Below, piece after piece: positions 48,501 through 64,000 of a stretch of DNA of 64,000 nt. The notes under the pieces were generated by a model. The model searched no databases, had not been told where the DNA came from, and was given only the letters and a program-made list of their open reading frames with translations. Source of the stretch: Hirudinaria manillensis. Taxonomy: Eukaryota; Annelida; Clitellata; Hirudinida; Hirudinidae. Each line of letters starts with the position of its first letter. Within the stretch, counting starts at the first letter, position 1. Made by a program: the position numbers and the translations under genes. The stretch lies in the NCBI GenBank assembly GCA_034509925.1, contig CM067536.1:5140501-5204500 (forward strand). Direction: 5' to 3'.

Positions 48501-51500
48501 GGGAAACGACACAGGCAGGGGTGAAGGGAGTCGCCTCCATGAGGGCGTTCACTGCCTCTGCACCCATCCTGCAACCCTGTGTGATCATCGATTGGTTATT
48601 TTAGTTAAGTTAGAAATGTTAATGGCAGAATATGTTAATAATGTTTAATAATATCAATTAAAGAATTATTGACATCCAAATTAATAATAATAATAATAAA
48701 ATCAAAGACACAAAACACATTTAAGAAAAAGGAAAATAATTGAAATTTGAAAAAACCAACCAAGAGTCTGTCGAAGGCGGAAGGATTTCCACCCCTTTGA
48801 ACGTGTCCGAGGATCGTAACTCGGGTGTCGTAGTGAAGTCTCGAGGAAATCAACTGGAAGAATTGATTGATTGATTGACTGATTGATATTATAGGATTGA
48901 TTGATTTAATAGTAATTAACTGTCTTTGAATTGAATTGTTAAATAGAATCAAAAGTGCAGACAGTTCTGCATTCGTTTCAGTTGTTATCTTAGTCACTTA
49001 AGCAACAAGTTAATATAGTACAATAGGAATTGCATGCTAGGAGTAGTACATTAGGAACAGTACTATTAGGAATAGTACATTAGGAATAGTACATTAGGAA
49101 TTGTACATTAGGAATAGTACATTAGGAATAGTATGTTAGGAATAGTACATTAGGATGATGCCTTGGGAACATTACAAAAGGAGTTCAATCATCTGAGCCA
49201 ATTCGTTTGCATTGACAAATAAATAAGTCAGTTTAGACCCAAAAAAAAAGATGACCATTAGTGCATCAGTTAACTAATTGATTAGTTAATTATTAAAATA
49301 TATAATTAATGTAAAATATCCTGCATAATTATTATCATCATCATCATCACCTTCTTGACATCCTCAGGGGTGATGGGCTTCCCTTCGATGTCAATGGCTC
49401 CCTCTGCGACGATGATGATGTTCAGTCTCTGACCGAGGTTCCTCTCCTGCGAATGATTTCAACGAGGCATTGAAATGGTGTACAAATCATATTGTAATCA
49501 CATCATAATCATATTGTAATCACATCATAATCATATTGTAATCACATCATAATCATATTGTAATCACATCATAATCATATTGTAATCACATCATAATCAT
49601 ATTGTAATCACATCATAATCATATTGTAATCACATCATAATCATATTGTAATCACATCATAATCATATTGTAATCACTCTATCAGATCACAAGGGACCCA
49701 ACTTTTTAATATTTCTATTCATTTGTTCATGATTAATTGGCCATTTCATTATATATTCTACATAATTTTCTTAATTTTCATTTAATAACATTGTTAATAA
49801 CTTAAATTTAAAACAGCTAAACCTTTAGAGTTACCAGACACATAAAGAAAGATTTACAAAAATGCACTTAAAACACTATGCATCATGGAGCATAGCACTG
49901 CCAACATCTGAGTTAAAACAACGAATTGCTGTCAAACCTGAGCGAGTTTGTTGCAGAGTCTGTCCTCCCAACCAACTTCCGGAGGACATTCGGGGATGAA
50001 AACCCAATCGGCCTCTGATGCCAAGGCAGCCACAAGTGCCAAGTACCTGCGAGTTTGGTATTTGATTAGGAAATTATTTATGGGATTGTTAACGTTAAGA
50101 ATATTTAATTAATAATATGTTAAATGATTACAGGTCAAGTAATATAAAGACATAAAAGCATAAAACATTCATCTTGATGTAGTCCTTCATTCATACATTC
50201 GTTCGTTCGTTCATTCCTTCATTCATTCATTCATTCATTCGTTCATTCACTCACCCACAATGTCTTCCCATGACCTCAAGAACAAAGCATCTCTGATGAC
50301 TGCAGGAAAAGATAAATTTCTAATTTCAAAAACTCATTAACTATTCTTAAAATGGTTTATTATTCTCTTGATAATCTCTTAAACAAACTCTATTGAATAA
50401 TAATTAATAAAGTAATGAGTCATAATGAGATAATAATGAATGATAATGAGTCACTCACCTGCTCGCAGTCGGAGCAATGTTATCGATGGCTTCAATGATG
50501 CGGTGAAGCGCGGAATCGGTTCCGATGGTCATGTCTGTGCCGCAGAAGTCGTTGTCGATGGAACCTACGAGACCCACGATGTTCAGGTGAGAACAGGAAC
50601 TGGCCTTTTCTTGAGTGATTTTGCCTGAATAAAATGAATTAAAAAATAAATAAATCAAATAAATGAATGAATAACAAAATGGATGGAAAACTTAAAGCAA
50701 TTCACTAAAATTGCTTCAAATTTGATAAATTATTGGCAAACGATTTTGTTCAATTTGTGTTGCATTCCAACAGCAACAATCTTTAAATGTGTCTGCAACT
50801 CAACTTGAACTGATATGTTGAATGTTTTGATGAGCAAACAAAAGTATCCTTTAAGGTGATAACAACTGATACAATTTTGCGAGAAGCATGAATGAAATGC
50901 ATGAATGAACTGCATGAATGAAGTGCATGAATGGAGTGCATGAATGGAGTGCATGAATGAAATGCATGAATGGAGTGCATGAATGGAGTGCATGAATGAA
51001 GTGCATGAATGAAGTGCATTACAAAGATGATTGTAACATTCTAAGCTTTACTTCCATTTAATGGAAATCGTTTAAAAGGAAACTTTGTGGTTGTAGACTT
51101 TGAAAGCATTATGCTTTAATTTGAAAACATTATAATTGTTTTAATTTGAAAGCATTAAAATCATTTTAATTTGAAAATAATTGTTCTAAAAATGTAAATC
51201 CACTGAATCAAGTCCTACCAGTATCAACAAGTTCCTTAAGCAGACTGGCCCATTCCATTCTGAAGAGGTTTGCCCCGGTAAGGCTTCCGTCACCACCGAT
51301 GCAAACCAGGTTCGTGATGTTCTTTTCCAGCAAATTCAAAGCGGCCTTCAACCTTCCCGGTCGTTCCCTGAACTCGACGCACCTCGCGCTCCCAATGACG
51401 GTGCCTCCCTGCAAAAATGGTTCAAAATTATGATGACCGAACGGATCCGATCAAAGCTCGTAAACACGTCACCGGTTCAAAGTAAAGATGCAAATCGAGT

Positions 51501-52246
51501 TTAAGCAAACATTTTAGGGTCATTTATTGTTTTGTTTGCCATAAATTTAAAAGCAAATAGAAAATCGTTGGTTTAAGGAAATTAAAAATCAATTGTTGGG
51601 AAATATTTGTTTTCAAGTTCAAATCACTTTGCTTTATTCAGGGCTACCATCAGAGATAAGAATAAAAAATAAATGAACTAACCTTCTGAATGATGTTAGA
51701 TACAGTCTTCCAGTCAGCAAGAACAATATTGGATCCTCCATCAACCATGCCCTGGTAGCCCTGGAGATAAAAAAATAGAAAATGATAAACTCACCTGAAC
51801 TATATATATATATATATATATATAACTATATATAAGCCTTATAGTAGCATTACTTACCTCTTTAATTAAATAAACTTTACATCCAACATAGATACCCATC
51901 CTCACAATTGCTCTCACAGCTGCATTCATTCCTACAAATTTCAATTTAACTTTTAAATATAATTTTCAAATGCACCAATTTGTCAAAAGTCTTAAAGTGG
52001 ACAAATGAATAGTTAATATAACATATATTAGTTAATAGAATATCAAAGCTTTTAAAAAATAAATAGTTTAAAATTTTATTTTTAATGCTCACCTTGTGCA
52101 TCTCCTCCACTAGTAAACACTGCGATGGTTCGGCCAGCATAACATCCTTTGTCGATTTTCTTTCCTTCTTTTCCAGCTTCAATGCAAATACTTTGGGACT
52201 TCTGAAAAGAAGCCATGCTCCTCACAAACTCTGCAGCTTCTTCCAT
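42128..52246 (-). CDS. PFK: ATP-dependent 6-phosphofructokinase, eukaryotic two-half type, 805 aa
   Basis: Phosphorylates fructose 6-phosphate in the committed step of glycolysis; cytosolic tetramer. Twenty exons, all in phase (minus): 52246-52093, 51931-51858, 51760-51683, 51408-51219, 50624-50459, 50299-50255, 50046-49938, 49446-49351, 48853-48761, 48576-48386, 47869-47803, 45997-45851, 45343-45182, 44959-44807, 44419-44255, 43972-43911, 43628-43517, 43132-43030, 42763-42658, 42272-42128 (TGA). The catalytic half shows [42 protein letters not shown] (catalytic Asp), VMGRHCGYLAL and GHVQRGG. The regulatory half repeats the fold: [55 protein letters not shown], and [16 protein letters not shown] near the end. 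Length matches animal PFKs. An acceptor just upstream of ATG implies a 5' non-coding exon. Confidence 0.97.
44726..44778. repeat. (TTAA)n microsatellite
   Basis: Run of AATT/TTAA units in the PFK intron about 30 bp from exon 44959-44807. Confidence 0.9.
45541..45578. repeat. (AAT)n microsatellite
   Basis: AAT run in the PFK intron between exons 45997-45851 and 45343-45182. Confidence 0.9.
46990..47290. other. Coding-like island inside a PFK intron
   Basis: A ~280-bp patch, richer in GC than the rest of this 1.8-kb intron, is open on both strands. Plus: a frame at 47114-47305 reading [20 protein letters not shown] onward. Minus: an exon-shaped frame with acceptor TTACATTCAG before 47272, starting [17 protein letters not shown], with a good donor (CACG|GTAACG) that is phase 1 and so would break PFK if included. 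Neither product resembles PFK or anything I know. It may be a nested gene, a poison exon or an old insertion. Confidence 0.35.
49020..49156. repeat. 14-bp tandem repeat
   Basis: About nine variants of ATTAGGAATAGTAC in a PFK intron. Confidence 0.93.
49486..49678. repeat. 22-bp tandem repeat, ~9 nearly identical copies
   Basis: Unit ATTGTAATCACATCATAATC plus AT, almost perfectly conserved, beginning about 40 bp from PFK exon 49446-49351. The homogeneity points to recent expansion. Confidence 0.96.
50885..51020. repeat. 13-bp tandem repeat
   Basis: About ten copies of GCATGAATGAAGT with A/G and A/C variants, in a PFK intron. Met-His-Ser open frames on the minus strand are artefacts. Confidence 0.95.
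51797..51834. repeat. (TA)n microsatellite
   Basis: TA run of about 13 units, 24 bp from PFK exon 51931-51858. Confidence 0.9.
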
Positions 52247-53420
52247 TTCGTAAAATTTCTAAAAGGAAAGGATATTATATCTGAGACCGACCGATCCGCT
52301 CGGAACCTTCTAATATTGTTTTAGTATGAAATAATCTCCAAAATCCACAGCTTAAATGCCCAGTCCAAAAATCCACATCTGCATAATTACATAAATCTCG
52401 CTAATTGCAATCTCGAAGTTTCTTATTATACAACACCTGATCACACTCACCAACGCGCCCGTTAGAGAAAGCCGAGCAACTGATCTTCAGTTTTATTCAT
52501 TGTCTATAAACAATGCTGGGGTGTCCTTCAAGCACTTTTGAAGGTCAAATTGTTTGCTTAAAATTAAAACCAGTCTAACAAAGGCGTTGATAACAAATTA
52601 ATTAAACGTTTGCTGTTAGCTTTGTCCGAGCTGAGTATTATGCAATTCTGACGAATGTAAGTTTTCTCAATTCGTTGTTCAGCATTCGGGAATTATTTTA
52701 TCTAAATGAATGAAATTAAACACTTACTGGTGAAGAATCACTAGTGGTTTTAAAGCTTTAAGGGATTTCAGCTTAAAACGTGTGGTTTCGTCTTATAAGA
52801 ATGTTACCAGAATCTTGCGTACTTATTCATTCTTTTTCTAACTTATAAGGTCATAAATTAAATTATTGAATTTTAACTTCGTTATTTTCCAAAGTAAAAT
52901 CTTTTATTCTATCAAAGTGACCAACTGCATAATCATTCTCCAATGGTGAAAGGTGTAGCAGGTCAGCATAACAATTGTTTGTATTAGGCATGGAGTTTTA
53001 ACACTTGTTAAAGATCTTCGCAAATAAATAACTGGCTAGAAATGTTGTTGGGATTTCTGCCAGCAAATGCCAAAAATAAGAAACTGGTTTAAAGAGTGAA
53101 CCATAGCTTTCAAGAAGGTGAACTTATGCAAATTATGGTCTAAGGTAGTTCTCACTTCAAAGTTCTAAACAGATCACGCGTCCTGTGCGTGCTTCGACTG
53201 AAAAACTGTTTATTCAAAGGTTCACCACTGACTAAACAAATTTATTATAATGCGTACTGGTGATGGTGGTCACACGATAACCTAAAAATTCCAAAAAGCA
53301 ACTGATAATTTGGTATACAACATTTATGTACATTTATGGAGGTAGTATTTCAATGTTTCCAAGCTTCAAGGTGATTTTGGACGCTACGATGACAATTCCT
53401 TGGACCGACAATTTCCTTTA
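52247..53420. other. Upstream region of PFK
   Basis: AT-rich, no coding frame of note. Contains the PFK 5' non-coding exon (ending at about 52247-52259) and presumably its promoter, neither of which can be delimited from sequence alone. Confidence 0.4.
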
Positions 53421-53985
53421 GTTACTTGAAGATGATGGCGGAACAGAAATTACCAATGCCGACGTGCTTGTAAATGTATTCAGCAAAGATCACCTGCAAT
53501 AAAAAAATAATTGTTTAACCTTTTTTCCAGGTACGTAGCAGGTAAGACATGCTTTGTCAGGTTAATTATTTAACATTTATAATTCTTTACAATAAACTCA
53601 AAGGTAATTGAAGTGGACACTTTAAATAATTATTTTGCACCAATTTGTTAGAATACAAACTGCTCGTTGGAGCATAGCTGCCAAGTATATCTTTGTGGAC
53701 AAAGAAACGTAAATATTTTGAATATTTATGAATTCATGAATAACAAGTAGGTGATGACGCTTTTCATTGGTCACCAAAAAACCCAAATTATGTTAATTTC
53801 GTAATTTCAAGATGAAAGTTAGAATAGATGTTATAAATTGTATGAAATAAAATACGATAAAATTTATAAAAATAAAAAAAGACTATAAGTCAGCGTTCAA
53901 CATTAACGGAAATAAATCAATCAATCAGTCAATCAATCAATCCTTTCAAGCGAGCGAACAACCGGTGAAAATGATCCTTCATTTG

Positions 53986-54206
53986 TCACTCACTCATTTC
54001 TGAGTCCGAAAGTGCTTCCGCTGCATTGAAGTCCTCCTTTGGAACAACTTCAGGGGATTCTTCGCTTTGATTTTCTTTTTCTGATCCATCGGGGCATCGA
54101 TCTTCTTGATCTTCTTGTTCCTTTCTTTCTTCTTCTTCCTTCTTCTCTTCATTTTCTTCCGACTGCTGTTTCTCTTCCTCTTCCATCCTCGTTCTTTCTT
54201 CATAAT
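53986..54206 (-). CDS. Acidic Glu-rich exon, gene unknown
   Basis: Not recognised. From the acceptor TTTTTTTTAG (exon from 54206) a phase-1 frame reads YEERTRMEEEEKQQSEENEE and continues Glu/Lys-rich to EALSDSEMSE and TGA at 53986. A good donor (ATGA|GTGAGT) overlaps the end and could join a short exon ending near 53423, entered from an acceptor at 53497. Upstream, the FCHSD coding end (donor CAAG|GTTGAA at 57507) has matching phase, so this may be an alternative FCHSD tail. It could equally be a small separate gene whose first exon is 54720-54667 (MNVFELPPFNSFKFHLVK, donor GTAATA), which, however, joins in the basic rather than the acidic frame. Confidence 0.4.
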
Positions 54207-54209
54207 CTA

Positions 54210-55236
54210 AAAAAAAATAATAATTGTAAAACGATATTGGTAATTACAAACACGATATATTAATATTATCTTTATTTGTAAAACGATATTGGTAATTACA
54301 AACACGATATATTAATATTATCATTATTAACCTAGAGTTTATTGACCTATTATATTACTATCAGCAGAAGCACCCTCAAGATATTATTTGATCTGTGTTT
54401 TCTAATGGGTTTTAATTAATTTAAATTAATATAATAAATTGAATCAGTCGAAAATGAACAATCATACTATTTATAAATTGATTATTTTTAAGACTTGTCC
54501 TGAATATCAAATTTAACGTTAATTTGTAGCGACAAAAACAAATAAAGTGATAATATTTCATGAAATTAGTACTAATTAATACATATTGAGGGTAAACAAT
54601 TAGTGGAGAAATAAAAATCTTGATTATAAACCCAAAATACCCACGGTTAGAAGCTATTGGTATTACCTTCACCAAATGAAATTTGAATGAATTGAAAGGG
54701 GGAAGTTCAAATACGTTCATTCTTGTAATGCGTTACATTACAGCATCACGGGACCAGAAAGACCAACAAAATACTTGGATAACCTCAAAATGTAAAAAAA
54801 AAACCCAAAAACTGGGTCCTGATTTGTCATGAGTTTTTGTTTCTCGGGCACAAGAAAATGGAAAGCACTAAGACTCGCCGTAAACAGATGTTACTCGACG
54901 TTTGTCCATTTTTGTCCTTTTAGTGTTTTATTTTTAATAATAGTTTGCAATTCAATCCTTGTCACGAATCCCTGACTCTGTTATTTTTGCATAGCCTCAT
55001 CTTCAATTGACCCCTGAATTCACCCAAGGCCACTAACTAAAGAAATGTCTTTATGACAGGGGTGGTCACACGATGACCTTTCCAATCATTACAATCCACG
55101 ACAGGATGTTTGTCTGCTTAATTGGATGACCAAAATGATTAACCTGTGATTTGTGACGTGCCTAAAGTCTCAACTAAAGGATCTTCAAAATATATTCTTA
55201 TCAAATATAATAGAAAGACGTGACTTTCTCAATTTT

Positions 55237-55271
<35 letters not shown>

Positions 55272-56835
55272 AAGAGAGAGGGGGGAGGAGGGCTGATTGG
55301 TTGATTTGAAATTTGGATGCGATGATCAATAATCAATCAAGTATTGACAACTGTTGGAATCTGTTTTCCTGTGTCACCACAACTAGAAGCATTTGTGCAT
55401 TTTAAAGATGACGAACTTAAACAGGAAACTATTTATTTGTTAATTTTCAATTTAATTAAATTATCGTCTTTTGTTTGTATTTATCTGACAAGCTTGCTGC
55501 AGTATCGAAGCAGTAGTGAAGCCGCATTCGAGTTAATGATTAATTAATTTTAATATTACAACACTTAATGTATTATTTTGTTTGTTATAATAAAGTAGAT
55601 GCAACTACCCTCATCTCAAATTTTAATTTGGATAATAACTTTAAGATAATCAGCAGCTGAGGAGTGCTAGCGAAGAACAGATAAACAATAACAACCCGAA
55701 ATAAGGTCAAGGTCTCTCCACAACCTTTAGACCTATTTGCTATAATGAGGACAGTGATACTGACTTAGACTTTTGTTTTAGTGACGAACTTTCAATCAAG
55801 ACTTCAAGATCACATTAATACTGAGGGTAAACTTCCCTGATAAAAAATGTTTTTGCAGAAAATAATGTAAAATAGCAAAGAATATAAAATGTGGAACACA
55901 TCCGGATCAGTGTTAGAATACCGGCGGTAGTGGAAACTCCTTATTCATTAACTAAAGCCTTTCTACCTTCCTTTCCAACGATTTCATCTCTTTAACGCCA
56001 GACTCCGCCGGCAGAAACCGTTTCGCAGAGGGTAGGGACTGAATGCCTCACCAACTTCGTGCACTCACTTTTTGTGAGAAGGTCGAGGGTCTCCTAACAC
56101 GACCCAGTACAGAAGAGTTTTTACCGATTCTCACGAGACTGTGAATAATTACTGCGCCTTAATAATTTTGAGCCTCAATTATTTCACCGTTCTTTAGCAT
56201 CAACTTACATGGGAACATTTGCTCCCTTATTATCTCTTTGAGCTCCCAGTTGATGTGACAGACATCACGCGATCTCTGATGCATCTAAGCTTTCTGATTG
56301 ATTGGTTAATTCATCGGATGCACGTTCGAAAACAACGAGGATTATTTTTAAATCGACCTCAAAATGTAATAATTGTAATAATTGTAATAATAACTGAACA
56401 GCGAACGATGCATTCCAAGCTTGTATCTTCTTACTTAATAACAAGGCATAATTTAACGTCTATAGAAAGAGCACCCCGTTAATTTCAATTAACTTCAGGC
56501 GAAACGTCACCAGTTCTGTGATTTTGTCCCTATTTTCCAACTTAAAATAAGTTTTGAAATAAAATTGAAAATTCAACGCCAAATAAAATACGAAAATAAT
56601 TGAAAAATAATTTTTAATATTCAAAACATCGAGAAATATTCTATTTTCTAAAAGGATCAAAAATAAGTACAAAATTCCACGAACATGCAAAACAGTGAGC
56701 AACCAATGTTCTTTGGATCCATTTTTATCCATTTCTGTAAACATTCAAACAAACAAACAACTGGATTTCAAACGGTGCAATAAACACATATTTGAAAAAT
56801 AAACGTAAAAAATAATATCCGACGGCAAATCAGGA
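54210..56835. other. Intergenic or long intron
   Basis: No gene recognised apart from the possible small exon at 54667-54720. A (GA)n tract lies at 55240-55283. The open frame at 56219-56482 has no domain. Confidence 0.4.
55240..55283. repeat. (GA)n microsatellite
   Basis: AGAGAG run with two AAAG interruptions, followed by a G-rich stretch. Confidence 0.95.
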
Positions 56836-56838
56836 TTC

Positions 56839-56844
56839 TTTATT
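56839..56844 (-). terminator. Poly(A) signal AATAAA for FCHSD gene
   Basis: TTTATT on the plus strand, i.e. AATAAA on the minus strand, about 660 bp past the FCHSD stop codon at 57502, consistent with a 3' untranslated region of that length. Confidence 0.5.
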
Positions 56845-57501
56845 CGAGAATTCCTTATTATAATAAATTATTATAATTTTTCCTCTTTAAATGCATCTTT
56901 CTGTGAAATGCAAAATCGGTAAAACATAGGAAAATACGACAGATGAAAATAAGGAACACATTCTTCTCTGAAAATAGGAAAAGTGAAAAGAGCCATTCTA
57001 AGTGAGTATATATACGTATATGCGGACTGGTCCCGCGGACATTCCACGACGCGCAGGACGGCCAAAGGGCAAGCGACGACGTGACTTGGCATGCACGACC
57101 GACTTTCTCGAGACGAGGAGAAAATAATTTAAAAATAAACCTCACGACAAAACGGGGAATTCCCGGAAATAAAGTCTCTTCCTCTGTCTCGCTTCTAAAG
57201 CTTCATGCTTTGTGCCACTTTAAAAGCTAACGAATGAGCTGTAAAATGTCAGGCCAGAAAAATTTATGGAATAAAAAAAAATAAAATGAAATAAAAATAA
57301 AATGAAATAAAAACAAAATTAAACGAAATAAAAACGAAAAGCACAAAACGTTGCCGCGAACGACAAATGAACGAACGAACATTTGCTCGACATTTTATCT
57401 CCTCCTCGATTCTTTCCCACATGTTTTCCCATATTTTTAAACGAAAATTCAGAAATTTAAAAATTTAGAAAAAATCCATGAATTGAATTAAAAAAATTCA
57501 T

Positions 57502-63412
<5,911 letters not shown>

Positions 63413-64000
63413 CTAAGAAAATTAAAATGGAAATAAAAGCATTTAAAAACAAAAATAAAATAAATATATATATATATTGAATATATATATTATAATATCT
63501 TAACCGGATAAAATTTGTAGCTGCAAATACAGAGCAATCAAATGCTGGCAAACCACTGAGGATTAGTATATAATGTAGTAACCATCAGCATGTAATATGA
63601 TACACTAATTATAATGAAATTATAATGCAATATAATTTTTATATAAATATATATAATGAAATTATAATTATAATTAAATTATATTTATAACTAAATTGTA
63701 AGTGAAATTATAATTATAATGAAATATAATTTTAGCGTTAATGCGAAAGAAATAATACAATTGGTGTCGCTTACTTCCTGGTAATTAATTTCAATAAGTG
63801 GGAACATATAATTGAAAATAATCATCATCATAATCATGATCCTTATTATAGTTATCGAAATTTTAAAAATTAAATCGAATATTTAATTCAGAATTTCACC
63901 CTCGAAGCCCCTGCGAGTTTTTGTTTTGAATAAAAAATATGCTTTGTTCATTTCAAAATGTCTTTCCCTGGCCATTTTGAAGCCTTTGAAATGCATCACA
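63413..64000. other. FCHSD intron up to window edge
   Basis: AT-rich with TA-rich low-complexity runs (63463-63495, 63630-63730). No F-BAR block was recognised on the minus strand, so the next upstream exon lies beyond the window. Confidence 0.5.

Noticed and set aside
49486..49678. CRISPR-like array
   Set aside because: The units are contiguous 22-bp tandem copies without unique spacers, inside a eukaryotic intron.
50730..51019. Met-His-Ser-rich minus-strand frames
   Set aside because: Translations of the 13-bp tandem repeat in a PFK intron.
63880..64000. Possible next FCHSD exon at the right edge (minus)
   Set aside because: The open frame there does not match the F-BAR sequence and has no convincing donor/acceptor pair.

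Overview
This is a gene-rich stretch of an animal (metazoan) nuclear genome. The genes are split into many short exons with GT-AG introns. The background is AT-rich with abundant (AAT)n and other microsatellites, and every recognisable protein is of an animal type (two-half phosphofructokinase, XPR1, SLC2A13, TMCC, FCHSD, ceramide glucosyltransferase, C2H2 zinc finger). The standard nuclear code fits all reconstructed exons. The repeat texture suggests an aquatic invertebrate, but I cannot place it in a phylum. Most lines below are spliced models that I built by hand from conserved protein blocks, splice sites and codon phase.

Layout, left to right. 1-4469 (+): ceramide glucosyltransferase (UGCG), with its N-terminus off the left edge. 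4470-10660: intergenic, with a decayed Tc1/mariner element carrying intact inverted ends (7704-8395). 10665-12152 (+): an unrecognised two-exon gene of 436 aa. 12997-17044 (+): a six-exon, 928-aa protein with 13 C2H2 fingers. 18651-24628 (+): a complete ten-exon SLC2A13/HMIT-type sugar (myo-inositol) transporter. 25342-34556 (-): a sixteen-exon XPR1-type SPX-EXS phosphate exporter. 36219-40584 (+, perhaps from 35707): a TMCC-family ER membrane coiled-coil protein. 42128-52246 (-): a complete twenty-exon, 805-aa ATP-dependent 6-phosphofructokinase. 57502-63412 (-, continuing off the right edge): an FCHSD/Nervous-wreck-type protein, of which the end of the F-BAR region and two SH3 domains are in the window.

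The genes are ordinary housekeeping or cell-biology genes with no evident shared pathway. SLC2A13 and XPR1 are convergent, XPR1 and TMCC are divergent across about 1.15 kb, and TMCC and PFK are convergent. I saw no operon, CRISPR, RNA gene or clear novel multi-gene system. The points most worth a second look are: loss of the D2 aspartate in the glucosyltransferase; a possible 58-aa single-pass membrane microprotein at 35707-35883; a GC-AG intron needed to make the TMCC C-terminus; an unexplained coding-like island inside a PFK intron; a dispersed hairpin repeat attached to AAT tracts; and splice donors lying directly against tandem repeats.
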